Assembly: GCF_002913045.1 (NCBI RefSeq)
Contig: NZ_PPAF01000008.1
Location: 1-64,000, forward strand
Length of the DNA stretch: 64,000 nucleotides
Direction: 5' to 3'
DNA from: Campylobacter concisus
GTDB taxonomy: Bacteria > Campylobacterota > Campylobacteria > Campylobacterales > Campylobacteraceae
How positions within the stretch are numbered: the stretch's first letter is position 1; every line of letters starts with the position of its first letter. A program made the translations under genes and the position numbers. This document shows, piece by piece, positions 27,204-35,840 of the stretch. A model generated the notes under the pieces. The model had not been told where the DNA came from, ran no database searches, and saw only the letters and a list, made by a program, of their open reading frames with translations.

Positions 27204-28106
27204 ATGTTACCAAGCTATAAAGATATGATGCTACCTATTTTAGAATTTGTCGCACAAAAGAAAGAGGCAAATATAGCTGAAATTTATAAATTTATAATTG
27301 AATATTTCAAATTATCAGATGATGAAATTTTACAAAAAATAAAAAGTGGAACTTTTACATATATAAGCAGGACGGGCTGGGCTTTATCCTATCTAGCCAC
27401 AACAGCTCAAGTAAAATCAAAGCCAGAAAAAGTGCCACTTCAAAAAGTTGGTAGAAGCCTATTTGCTATAACAAATTTTGGCAAAGAGCTAGTAAGTAGC
27501 AAGGACAAAAAGAGCAAATTTCTCTCTTGGTACGATGAAATTTACAAACAAGAGATAAGGCAAGAGAAAAAAGAAGCCACAGAAAATACCCCAGATGACA
27601 ATATAGATGAAGCGCTTTGCAAAATAAAAGAAGAGCTAAAAAGTGAAATTTTATATCTAGCATTTTAGAAAAAGAGCCAAGATTTTTTGAATACCTTGTA
27701 ATAAAGCTACTTGAAAAGATGAATTATGGAGCTGGAAATCTCACAAATAAAGGCCCAGACGGCGGAATAGATGGCATCATAGATGAAGATGAACTTGGGC
27801 TTTCTAAAATTTATATCCAAGCAAAAAGATACAAAGACGGTAGTAATATACGTAGACCAGAAATTCAGCAGTTTATCGGCGCCATCTCAAATAAAAATAC
27901 TAAAAAAAGGTGTCTTTATCACTACGGCAAAATTTACTAAAGAAGCTGAAAATTTCGCCAAAGATAATCAAAATTTTAGTGTGGTTTTGATAGATGGCGA
28001 CAAGCTTGCAGAGCTAATGATAAAATACAAAGTCGGCGTTCAAACAAGCCAAATATATGAAATTTGCAAAATCGACACCGACTTTTTTGAGGAAAATAAT
28101 TTTTAA
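27204..28106 (+). pseudogene. Mrr-family restriction endonuclease, broken by two frameshifts
   Basis: This is a Mrr-like gene of about 300 codons in three pieces. Residues 1-150 (27204 to about 27655) form the Mrr N-terminal winged-helix domain (LPSYKDMMLPIL ... SRTGWALSYL ... ITNFGKELV). A loss of one base near 27650-27665 leads to TAG at 27666. The nuclease core continues in another frame (FFEYLVIKLLEKMNYG, GPDGGIDGIIDEDELG, IYIQAKRY), with the D...QxK active-site pattern of Mrr. At A7 (27902-27908) an extra base ends that frame at 27940; the original frame resumes with GVFITTAKF and runs to 28106. The two lesions are -1 and +1. Probably inactive as written. Confidence 0.85.
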
Positions 28107-28270
28107 AATTTTAAGCCATAAAGCACTACTGCTTGGGAACATTTCAGTCTTACTTTATTTGTGTACTTAGAAAACAAATTTAAATCTTTACTAACGCCAA
28201 AATAGTCTAAATTTACCAGCTTAAAATGCTTTTTAAACCAAATTTTACTCTTATAAACGCCGTCTAAAAT
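28103..28270 (-). pseudogene. C-terminal remnant of an unidentified gene
   Basis: An open frame of 55 codons runs on the minus strand between two stops, with no ATG, GTG or early TTG start. The composition is protein-like, with varied residues including W, C, H and Y: DGVYKSKIWFKKHF near the left, VNLDYFGVSKDL in the middle, and CSQAVVLYGLKF before TAA. Its stop is next to the end of the broken mrr gene, tail to tail. I do not recognise the family. It looks like the end of a gene whose front was lost when the cdsA-proximal side was rearranged. Confidence 0.45.
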
Positions 28271-28278
28271 TTAAGTGT

Positions 28279-28284
28279 TATAAT
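28279..28284 (+). promoter_or_regulatory. -10 box for the cdsA operon
   Basis: GTGTTATAATTAC gives a perfect TATAAT 32 nt before the cdsA ATG, with AAGGAG in between. Confidence 0.65.
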
Positions 28285-28315
28285 TACAGCGAAATAACGA
28301 TTTTAAGGAGAGGAT

Positions 28316-29047
28316 ATGCAATCTCGCATAATCACTGGCGTTTTGATGTTTGTTGCTATTTTAGTAGTTTTTTTTATTGATAATTATATTTTAAATTTTA
28401 TCTTGCTCGGCGCTGTGCTTTATTTTGCATTTAATGAGTCGCTCAAGCTTTATAATATAGATCACAAACAGCTAGTTTTTGCCGCACTTGCTTTTTACGT
28501 GCTTACATATTTTACAAATCCAATTTTCATAGCGATCCTTGCTATCATGCTGGTTGCTTCGATCCTAGCTCACATAAAAAGTGAAAATTTAAAGCTAGTC
28601 GCACCTTTTGTCTATCCGACCACGCCAATCTTTATGATGTGGATGCTTTACTCAGAGTATGGCGTAGGCTATCTTGTATGGCTTATTTTAAGCGTAGTTG
28701 CAAGCGATAGTGGTGCATTTTTTGTTGGCAAAATGTTTGGCAAACATCCATTTAGCCCAAGCTCACCAAATAAAACGATCGAAGGTGCAGCAGGCGGTGT
28801 GGCGATAGGCACTGTGATTGGCTGCATTGTTGGAAATTTTGTAACTGAAGGATTTTTCCAAATTTTATTTTCAAGCTTTTTAGTCTGCGTGTTTGCGGTT
28901 TGGGGAGATTTGTTTGAGAGTTACCTAAAAAGACTTTGCGGCGTAAAAGATAGTGGTTCGCTCTTCCCAGGACACGGTGGCATGCTTGACAGGATAGATG
29001 GCTATTTATTTGGCGTAGTCGCCCTACTTTGGTCGCTCTCGTGGTAA
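28316..29047 (+). CDS. cdsA: phosphatidate cytidylyltransferase (CDP-diglyceride synthase)
   Basis: It makes CDP-diacylglycerol from phosphatidate and CTP, the branch point of phospholipid synthesis. The 243-residue membrane protein has about seven helices, and ends with the family signature LKRLCGVKDSGSLFPGHGGMLDR plus D at the next position but one. SPNKTIEGA is also conserved. The start has AAGGAG nearby. It overlaps dxr by 7 nt. Confidence 0.95.
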   Translation: MQSRIITGVLMFVAILVVFFIDNYILNFILLGAVLYFAFNESLKLYNIDHKQLVFAALAFYVLTYFTNPIFIAILAIMLVASILAHIKSENLKLVAPFVYPTTPIFMMWMLYSEYGVGYLVWLILSVVASDSGAFFVGKMFGKHPFSPSSPNKTIEGAAGGVAIGTVIGCIVGNFVTEGFFQILFSSFLVCVFAVWGDLFESYLKRLCGVKDSGSLFPGHGGMLDRIDGYLFGVVALLWSLSW

Positions 29048-30138
29048 TACTTGGCTCAACTGGTTCAATCGGCAAAAACGCCCTTAATCTTTGCGAGAAA
29101 TTTAGCGTAGAGGTTGAGGCGTTAAGCTGCGCTAAAAATGTAGTTTTACTAAATGAGCAAATTTTAAAATTTAAGCCAAAATTTGTTTGCGTAGGCGATG
29201 AAAAGCTAGCTAAAAATGTAAAAAACATAGAAGCTAAAAATATATTTTTTGGCGAGGCTGGGCTACTACAAATGCTAGAAATTTCAAGCTCAAAAAAGGT
29301 AATAAACGCCCTTGTTGGCTTTGCCGGCCTTGCTCCTAGTTTAAAGACACAAGCTCTTGGAAAAAGACTTGCGCTTGCAAACAAAGAGAGCCTTGTTGTT
29401 GGCGGCAAATTTCTAAAAACTAGAGAAATTTTACCAATAGACAGCGAGCATTTTGGGCTTAAATTTCTACTTGAAAACAAAACTGCACCAAAAAGACTCA
29501 TCATCACAGCAAGTGGCGGTGCATTTTATAAAAAGCCGATCAAATTTCTAAAAGACGCCACGCCAAGTGATGCGCTAAAGCATCCAAACTGGGATATGGG
29601 CGCAAAGATCACGATTGATAGTGCGACGATGGCAAATAAGCTTTTTGAGGTGATGGAAGCTTACTGGCTTTATGGCATCAAGGAGATCGAAGCTGTGATA
29701 GAGCCAACTTCTGCGATACACGCCGTAGTTGATTTTATAGATGGCTCAAGCACGATGCACCTCTCGCGACCTGACATGAAGCTAGCTATCGCTCATGCTA
29801 TGTTTGAAAATGTCAGTGAAAATATTGTCTCACACGCAAATTTACTTGATCTAAAAAATATAAAATTTCATAAAATCAGCCTTAAAAAATATCCCATTTT
29901 TTCGCTAAAAGATGAAGTCCTAGCAAACCCTGATCTAGGTGTGGTGATAAATGCTGCAAATGAGGTTGGAGTATTTAGTTTTTTAGAGAAAAAATGCTCA
30001 TTTTTGGATATCTCAAGGCTGATTTTAGGCTCAGTGAAAAAATTTAGAAATTTAAAGATCAATGATCAAGATGAAATTTTTGAAGTTGATAAAGAAGTTA
30101 GAAATTACGCAAAAAGGATGCTAAATGCAAAGGTATGA
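29041..30138 (+). CDS. dxr: 1-deoxy-D-xylulose 5-phosphate reductoisomerase
   Basis: This is the second step of the MEP isoprenoid pathway: NADPH-dependent rearrangement of DXP to MEP. Motifs: nucleotide loop LGSTGSIG at the N-terminus, ALANKESLV, the metal and substrate site LPIDSEHFGL, TASGGAF, HPNWDMGAKITIDSATMANK and EVIEAY-like VMEAYWL. I start at GTG 29041, which puts two residues before LGSTGSIG and matches the family. A TTG 12 nt upstream is the alternative. 365 residues. It overlaps cdsA and uraA. Confidence 0.93.
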   Translation: MVILGSTGSIGKNALNLCEKFSVEVEALSCAKNVVLLNEQILKFKPKFVCVGDEKLAKNVKNIEAKNIFFGEAGLLQMLEISSSKKVINALVGFAGLAPSLKTQALGKRLALANKESLVVGGKFLKTREILPIDSEHFGLKFLLENKTAPKRLIITASGGAFYKKPIKFLKDATPSDALKHPNWDMGAKITIDSATMANKLFEVMEAYWLYGIKEIEAVIEPTSAIHAVVDFIDGSSTMHLSRPDMKLAIAHAMFENVSENIVSHANLLDLKNIKFHKISLKKYPIFSLKDEVLANPDLGVVINAANEVGVFSFLEKKCSFLDISRLILGSVKKFRNLKINDQDEIFEVDKEVRNYAKRMLNAKV

Positions 30139-31360
30139 GGGCTATAAATTTGATCCCAAACAAAGCTTAATTGGTGTTCAGTTTTTATTTGTTGCTTTTG
30201 GTGCACTGGTATTAGTGCCGATACTTACTGGACTTGATGCAAATGTAGCTCTCTTTACGGCCGGTCTTGGCACGCTACTTTTTCAGATAATTACTAGAAA
30301 AAATGTTCCCCCTATTTTTCTAGCAAGCTCCTTTGCTTTTATCGCGCCACTTCAGTATGGTATCGAAAAATGGGGCATAGCCGTGACGATGGGAGGCGTT
30401 ATATTTGCTGGATTTTTCTACGTTGTTTTAAGCCTCGTGGTCCGATTTGGCGGAGAGAAAATTTTGCATAAAATTTTACCTCCAGTTGTCGTTGGCCCAG
30501 TCATCATGACAATAGGCCTAATCCTTGCTCCAAATGCCGTCAAAATGGCAACATCAGCCACTGAAATTTATACTCAAAATGAGGCGATGATCGTCGCTGG
30601 CATTTCGCTAGTGGCTACTATTTTGGTAATGATGCTTGGGCGCGGCATGTTTAGGCTTATACCTATTTTGCTTGGTATCATCACCGGATACATCGTAGCT
30701 TACTGCTTTGGCATGGTTGATTTTACTCCTATCTTTAATGCACCTTGGTTTAGAATGCCAAATTTCACCACACCAAAATTTGAGTTTGAAGCGATCATTT
30801 ATATGATACCTATCGCCATAGCTCCAGCGATCGAGCACATAGGCGATATGCTTGCTATCTCAAATGTCACAAAAGAGGATTTTCTAAAAAATCCAGGCCT
30901 TAAAAATACGCTCCTTGGAGATGGACTTGCTACTTCGCTTGCTGCTTTTTTTGGTGGCCCGCCAAACACTACATACTCAGAGGTCACAGGCGCAGTTAGC
31001 CTTACAAAAGCTTATAATCCAGCGATCATGACCTTTGCGGCGATCACTGCCATCGTGCTAGCCTTCGTTGGCAAGCTAGGAGCTGTGCTCTCAACTATCC
31101 CAGCCCCGGTCATCGGCGGTATCATGCTACTACTTTTTGGCATCATTGCAAGCGTTGGCATGGAGACACTTATAAAAAATAAAGTCGATCTTGCAGACCC
31201 TAGAAACATGATAATCGTAGCCCTCATCTTCATCTTTGCCATCGGCGGCATGGTGCTTGACCTTGGAGCGGTTAAATTTTCAGGTATAGGGCTTGGCGCG
31301 GTTACTGGTATAGTTTTAAATTTGCTTTTGCCAAAGACAAAGCATTATGAAGGATATTAA
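30125..31360 (+). CDS. uraA: uracil/xanthine permease (nucleobase:cation symporter-2 family)
   Basis: The 411-residue transporter has 12-14 hydrophobic segments. It shows the NCS2 hallmarks PPVVVGPVIMTIGL, the substrate-site IAPAIEHIGD with its conserved Glu, and GGPPNTTYSEVTGAVSLT. The GPP-NTTYSE form fits uracil permeases more than xanthine ones. AAAGGA precedes the ATG. It overlaps dxr by 14 nt and pgp1 by 1 nt. Confidence 0.9.
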   Translation: MQRYEGYKFDPKQSLIGVQFLFVAFGALVLVPILTGLDANVALFTAGLGTLLFQIITRKNVPPIFLASSFAFIAPLQYGIEKWGIAVTMGGVIFAGFFYVVLSLVVRFGGEKILHKILPPVVVGPVIMTIGLILAPNAVKMATSATEIYTQNEAMIVAGISLVATILVMMLGRGMFRLIPILLGIITGYIVAYCFGMVDFTPIFNAPWFRMPNFTTPKFEFEAIIYMIPIAIAPAIEHIGDMLAISNVTKEDFLKNPGLKNTLLGDGLATSLAAFFGGPPNTTYSEVTGAVSLTKAYNPAIMTFAAITAIVLAFVGKLGAVLSTIPAPVIGGIMLLLFGIIASVGMETLIKNKVDLADPRNMIIVALIFIFAIGGMVLDLGAVKFSGIGLGAVTGIVLNLLLPKTKHYEGY

Positions 31361-32652
31361 TGCGTAAATTTTTACTTTTTTTACTAACCTTTACCACTGC
31401 TAGTTTAGCTAATACTTTAGACTATGCGCTTATCAAAAAAGGTGAGCCAAGCGAAAATACGATGTTGTTAATCGGTGGTATTCAAGGCGATGAGCCGGGT
31501 GGATTTTTGGCAGCCTCTATCGTGGCAACTGACTATAACATCACAAAAGGTTCGCTTTGGGTCGTGCCAAATTTAAATTTCCCAAGCATAATCGAGCGAA
31601 GTCGTGGCACAAAAGGCGATATGAATAGAAAATTTGCCCATGTAGATAAAAACGATCCTGATTACAACTCAGTGATGAAGATAAAAGACGTCATAACCGA
31701 TAAAAACGTCACACTTATCTTAAATTTACACGATGGAAGTGGATATTACAGAGATAAATTTATAAACAAAGATGAAAATCCAGATAAATGGGGCAATACT
31801 TGCATAATAGACCAAAGCACGCTTCCTGGCTCAAAATATCCAGAGCTTGAAAGTATCGCTTCAAGCGTAAAAGATGTGCTAAATAAGCATCTAATAGATC
31901 AAAAGCACCAGTATCACATCAAAAATACGCACACTGCGATGGGTGATAAAGAGATGCTAAAAAGCCTAACTTACTATGCTATCACGCAAAATAAATCAGC
32001 CTTTGCAAACGAAGCTAGTAAAAATTTAAACGCCGAGCAAAGGACTTATTATCATCTAATCGCCATTGAAGAATATATGAAAAAGGCTGGCATTAGCTTT
32101 ACTAGGCCGTTTAACCTTGATGTTAAAAGCGTAAAAAAAGCAATCGAAAAAGAGATTAGACTCGAGCTTGAAAATTCATACGCGATAAGTCTTAAAAATC
32201 TAAAACCTTTAATAAATTTTGTCCCGCTTAAAAAAGGTGAGTTAAATTACAGCTCGCCAAATCCGCTAATAGCTGTTATAAAAGAAAATGGTAGCTTCAA
32301 AGTGCAGTATGGCAACCGCTTTGTTACTAGATTAAAACCACAATATTTTGAGTTTGCAAAGCCGCTTGATGAAATTTCACTAATAAGCGATAGTAGTGAG
32401 CTTACATTAAAAAGTGGCGATAAATTTAGCGTAAAAAAGAGCTTTAAAATAAAATCACTCAAAAACGTGCGCGTAAATGTCATAGGATACGGCACAAAAA
32501 GTATAGATGAGAGCGAGCAAGAAGTAACTAAAAATAGCCTAAATAAAAGCTATAGCATCGATAAAGATGGCAAAATTTATAGAGTCGAGTTTTATAAAAA
32601 CGAAGATGGCAAAGAGAAATTTGCTGGCATGATCTTAGCGGAGTTTAAATGA
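31360..32652 (+). CDS. pgp1: Csd4/Pgp1-type peptidoglycan DL-carboxypeptidase (M99 family)
   Basis: The 430-residue periplasmic enzyme trims peptidoglycan tripeptides to dipeptides, a determinant of helical or curved shape in Helicobacter and Campylobacter. A signal peptide (residues 1-17) is followed by the carboxypeptidase domain. The zinc site uses the unusual Gln: GGIQGDEPGG gives Gln42 and Glu45, and LNLHDGSGYY gives His124, equivalent to Gln46/Glu49/His128 of Csd4. Substrate-binding NLNFPS...RGTKGDMNRKF follows. Two small beta domains make up the C-terminus (from about residue 250). Overlaps tsaD by 4 nt. Confidence 0.88.
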   Translation: MRKFLLFLLTFTTASLANTLDYALIKKGEPSENTMLLIGGIQGDEPGGFLAASIVATDYNITKGSLWVVPNLNFPSIIERSRGTKGDMNRKFAHVDKNDPDYNSVMKIKDVITDKNVTLILNLHDGSGYYRDKFINKDENPDKWGNTCIIDQSTLPGSKYPELESIASSVKDVLNKHLIDQKHQYHIKNTHTAMGDKEMLKSLTYYAITQNKSAFANEASKNLNAEQRTYYHLIAIEEYMKKAGISFTRPFNLDVKSVKKAIEKEIRLELENSYAISLKNLKPLINFVPLKKGELNYSSPNPLIAVIKENGSFKVQYGNRFVTRLKPQYFEFAKPLDEISLISDSSELTLKSGDKFSVKKSFKIKSLKNVRVNVIGYGTKSIDESEQEVTKNSLNKSYSIDKDGKIYRVEFYKNEDGKEKFAGMILAEFK

Positions 32653-33656
32653 TACTTGGCATCGAAAGTAGCTGCGATGATAGTTCGGTCGCACTAATAG
32701 ATGAACGCACTTTAGAGAAAATTTATTATAAAAAAATTTCTCAAGAGGAGGAGCACGCTATCTTTGGTGGCGTGGTTCCTGAGCTTGCAGCTAGGCTTCA
32801 TACAAAGGCACTGCCAGCACTTTTAGAGGATATCTTGCCAAATTTTAAAGATATAAAAGCGATCGCTGTGACAAATGAGCCAGGTCTTAGTGTGAGCCTA
32901 ATAGGTGGCGTCAGCATGGCAAAAGCGTTAAGCGTGGCTCTTAATATCCCGCTAATTGCCGTAAATCATCTAGTTGGTCACATCTACTCACTATTTTTAG
33001 ATCGCGAAGCCACCTTTCCACTTGGCGTCCTGTTAGTAAGTGGTGGGCATACGATGATCTTAGAGATTGACGAAAATGATGAAATTTTGGAGCTTGCAAG
33101 CACTGGCGATGATAGCTTTGGTGAGAGCTTTGACAAGGTTGCTAAAATGCTTGATCTTGGCTATCCAGGCGGTGCCGTAGTTCAACAAAATGCCCTACTT
33201 TGTAAAGACAAAGAGAGGTTTCTTTTTACCATTCCACTTCTTCACGATAAACGTCTTGAGTATAGTTTTTCAGGGCTTAAAAACCAAGTCAGAGTCGAAA
33301 TTTCAAAGCTAGAAAGTATCACTCCAAAAGATATCGCTGACATCTGCTACGCATTTGAAAATACTGCCTGTGAGCACATTTTAAACAAGCTTGAAAAGGT
33401 CTTTTGTTTAAGAAATTTTAAGCGTTTTGGCGTAGTTGGCGGTGCAAGTGCAAATCTAAATTTACGAAAAAGGCTTGAGATACTTTGTCAAAAAAACGAG
33501 TGCGAGCTTTTGCTAGCTCCACTTGAGTTTTGTTCTGATAACGCCTTAATGATAGCAAGAGCGGGACGTGAGAAGTACCTGAAAGGCGAGTTTGTAAGCC
33601 ATAGCGAGCTAAATATAAACCCAAGAGTTAGCTTTAAAAAGCTTGAGTTAAATTAA
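32649..33656 (+). CDS. tsaD: tRNA N6-adenosine threonylcarbamoyltransferase
   Basis: It transfers threonylcarbamoyl to A37 of ANN-decoding tRNAs. The 335-residue ASKHA-fold protein has LGIESSCDDSSVALID at the N-terminus, the metal-binding histidines in VNHLVGHIYS, VSGGHT, GDSFGESFDKVAKML, and the Asp-containing CSDNALMIARAG near the end. The ATG overlaps the pgp1 stop (ATGA). Confidence 0.96.
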   Translation: MILGIESSCDDSSVALIDERTLEKIYYKKISQEEEHAIFGGVVPELAARLHTKALPALLEDILPNFKDIKAIAVTNEPGLSVSLIGGVSMAKALSVALNIPLIAVNHLVGHIYSLFLDREATFPLGVLLVSGGHTMILEIDENDEILELASTGDDSFGESFDKVAKMLDLGYPGGAVVQQNALLCKDKERFLFTIPLLHDKRLEYSFSGLKNQVRVEISKLESITPKDIADICYAFENTACEHILNKLEKVFCLRNFKRFGVVGGASANLNLRKRLEILCQKNECELLLAPLEFCSDNALMIARAGREKYLKGEFVSHSELNINPRVSFKKLELN

Positions 33657-33752
33657 ACTTTTTAAAAAATATAAAATTTTGCGCCTAAATCTTGATAGCT
33701 TCGTAAGTAAAAACGTAATAAAATCTAAAAAAATTTAAAAAAAGAATCTTTA

Positions 33753-35840
33753 ATGGACGAGTTTTTAAATCACGCTTGGCATTTAAATAAAATTTACGCC
33801 AACACTGATGCGAGCGTACCTTTTTACCCAGATCTACTGGCGCTTCTTTTATCTTGTGATGAGAAAAATTTAGATGAGTTTATGGCTCTTGCCGAGTTTA
33901 GAACTATCTTAAAAAAGCTAGGTGTAGGACTTGATATCTTTAGCATACAAAGTGCTCAGCTAGCCACGCTAAAAGCACTAAATGAGGCAAAAATTTCAAG
34001 CGATGAACTCATAACCCGCTTACAAAAGCTACGTGATGAAAAGATAATTAGCCATGAAAAATTTGATTTTTTAATAAAATTTATAAGCAAAAACTCAAAT
34101 CAAAATAAAGCTGAAATTTCTAATGTAAAGCCAAAAGATCATTTTCACAAGAGCTTGGATTTTCTAAACGAGATAAATGAAAAAGCAAGCATGCTTGATG
34201 AAGATAAAGAATTTTTACTAGCTTTAAAAAACGCCAAGAAAAGATCAAATGAAACGCTTTTTAACATCGCAGTAAGCGGCATCATAAACTCTGGCAAATC
34301 AACGCTTTTAAATGCACTTTTAAACAAATCCGTCCTTGGCACTTCAAATGTGCCTGAGACCATAAATTTAACCATCTTAAAGCACGCATCAAATAGCCAT
34401 GCAAAGGTAAATTTTTATAGCCAAGACGAGCTAGAAAAGCTTGGACTTTCAAGCGAAAATTTACTAGCTAGTAGCGTAGAGATCAGCCTAGATGAGATCA
34501 AAAACTATACATCTTCAAGCTCAAAAACGGCAAATCTCGTAAAAAGCGTTGAGCTTTATGATGACTTGGAGCTTTTAAGAGATAATGTCTGCATTATAGA
34601 CACTCCGGGCATAGACGATGCGATCGTTTTAAGAGAGCAAATAACTACAAATTTTATGAAAGAGTGCGACCTTTTGGCTCATCTCATGAATGCTTCGCAA
34701 AGTGCAACGCAAAAAGACGCACTATTTTTGAAAAAATGCCTTGAAAACTCGCACATCGTAAGAGTTGCTATCGTGCTAACTCACGCTGACGAGTTAAATC
34801 CAAAGGATATTAATGAAACGCTTAACTACGCAAAAAAGGCGATTGGCGAGCAGATAAATGACATTAAGATAGATTATTTTGCCCTTAGTGCAAAGGCTTA
34901 TCTTGATGGTGCTTTAAATAGTGGCGTGCCGGAGTTTAAAGAGTATCTTTACGATGTGCTTTTTGGTAAAGACTCTAAAAAATCAGCTCTCATTTTAAGC
35001 TCATATCAAAAAGAATTGCAAAATATTTTAAAAACGAAACTAGAAGCCACAAAGGCTGAAATTTTGGAGCTTAAGGCATTTGGTTTAGAGCTAGAAGCTT
35101 TGCAAAACGAGCAAGCAAATATCAAAAATTCTCTTAATGAAAATTTCACAAAACTTGAAAGGCTTTTAGAAAGCGAGCTAAAAAAACTCGATGATAAAAA
35201 CGCAAAAGATATCTATAAAATGGGTCTTGAAGCATTACTTCAAAATCTAAATGAAAAGATTAAGAGCGAGATCACTTACTGCAAAAATAAAAGAGAAAAT
35301 TTAAATCTAAAACGTCTTACACAAATAGCAAAAACTACACTTCATGACGGAGTTGCGGCACTCATGAGAGAGGCTAGAAATGAAACTTTGGTACAGACAA
35401 AGTCGTGCGAGCAAAATATCGCTTTAAGCTTTGATGGCTTTAAGGTAAGTGAAAATAAAGTTTTTAGTATAAATGACTTTTTAAAGCAAATGGGCGTGGA
35501 TCTTGATTTTAGCGAGCTTTTAGATGAGCTTGAAGCTAAAATTTTAAGTAAAAATGAGCCAGATGAGGCACTTTTAAGTTTAAGACAAAATTTACTTAAC
35601 AATAAAAGCATATCGCAGTTTTGTGAGACGCTAGCAGAACATGAAAAAAAGCTGCTAAAAGAGCGAGTAAAGGCTTATGAGATGAGCCAAAAAGAGGCTT
35701 TAAATAAAAGGCTTTTAGTGCTCAATGAAAAACTTAATGAGCTAAATTTACAAAATCAAAGCTCAATTTCAAAGCTTAAACAAAAGACCTCCTTACAAGA
35801 TGAAATTTACTCACTTTTAGAGGATATGAAAAATGTTTAA
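33753..35840 (+). CDS. dynamin-like GTPase, DLP1 type
   Basis: The 695-residue protein has a helical N-terminal region (1-150), then a large GTPase domain: P-loop GIINSGKSTLLNALL (about 174-188), switch II DTPGIDD, and a base-recognition LTHAD. A long coiled-coil/helical stalk follows (400-695). It corresponds to C. jejuni Cj0411, which pairs with Cj0412 into a tetramer that tethers membranes. It overlaps the second GTPase by 8 nt. No membrane helix is seen; lipid contact likely comes from a paddle in the stalk. The start region has only a weak ribosome site. Confidence 0.88.
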   Translation: MDEFLNHAWHLNKIYANTDASVPFYPDLLALLLSCDEKNLDEFMALAEFRTILKKLGVGLDIFSIQSAQLATLKALNEAKISSDELITRLQKLRDEKIISHEKFDFLIKFISKNSNQNKAEISNVKPKDHFHKSLDFLNEINEKASMLDEDKEFLLALKNAKKRSNETLFNIAVSGIINSGKSTLLNALLNKSVLGTSNVPETINLTILKHASNSHAKVNFYSQDELEKLGLSSENLLASSVEISLDEIKNYTSSSSKTANLVKSVELYDDLELLRDNVCIIDTPGIDDAIVLREQITTNFMKECDLLAHLMNASQSATQKDALFLKKCLENSHIVRVAIVLTHADELNPKDINETLNYAKKAIGEQINDIKIDYFALSAKAYLDGALNSGVPEFKEYLYDVLFGKDSKKSALILSSYQKELQNILKTKLEATKAEILELKAFGLELEALQNEQANIKNSLNENFTKLERLLESELKKLDDKNAKDIYKMGLEALLQNLNEKIKSEITYCKNKRENLNLKRLTQIAKTTLHDGVAALMREARNETLVQTKSCEQNIALSFDGFKVSENKVFSINDFLKQMGVDLDFSELLDELEAKILSKNEPDEALLSLRQNLLNNKSISQFCETLAEHEKKLLKERVKAYEMSQKEALNKRLLVLNEKLNELNLQNQSSISKLKQKTSLQDEIYSLLEDMKNV

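Noticed and set aside
28752..29507. 251-codon minus-strand open frame
   Set aside because: It is the antisense shadow of cdsA and dxr, whose conserved motifs are on the plus strand.
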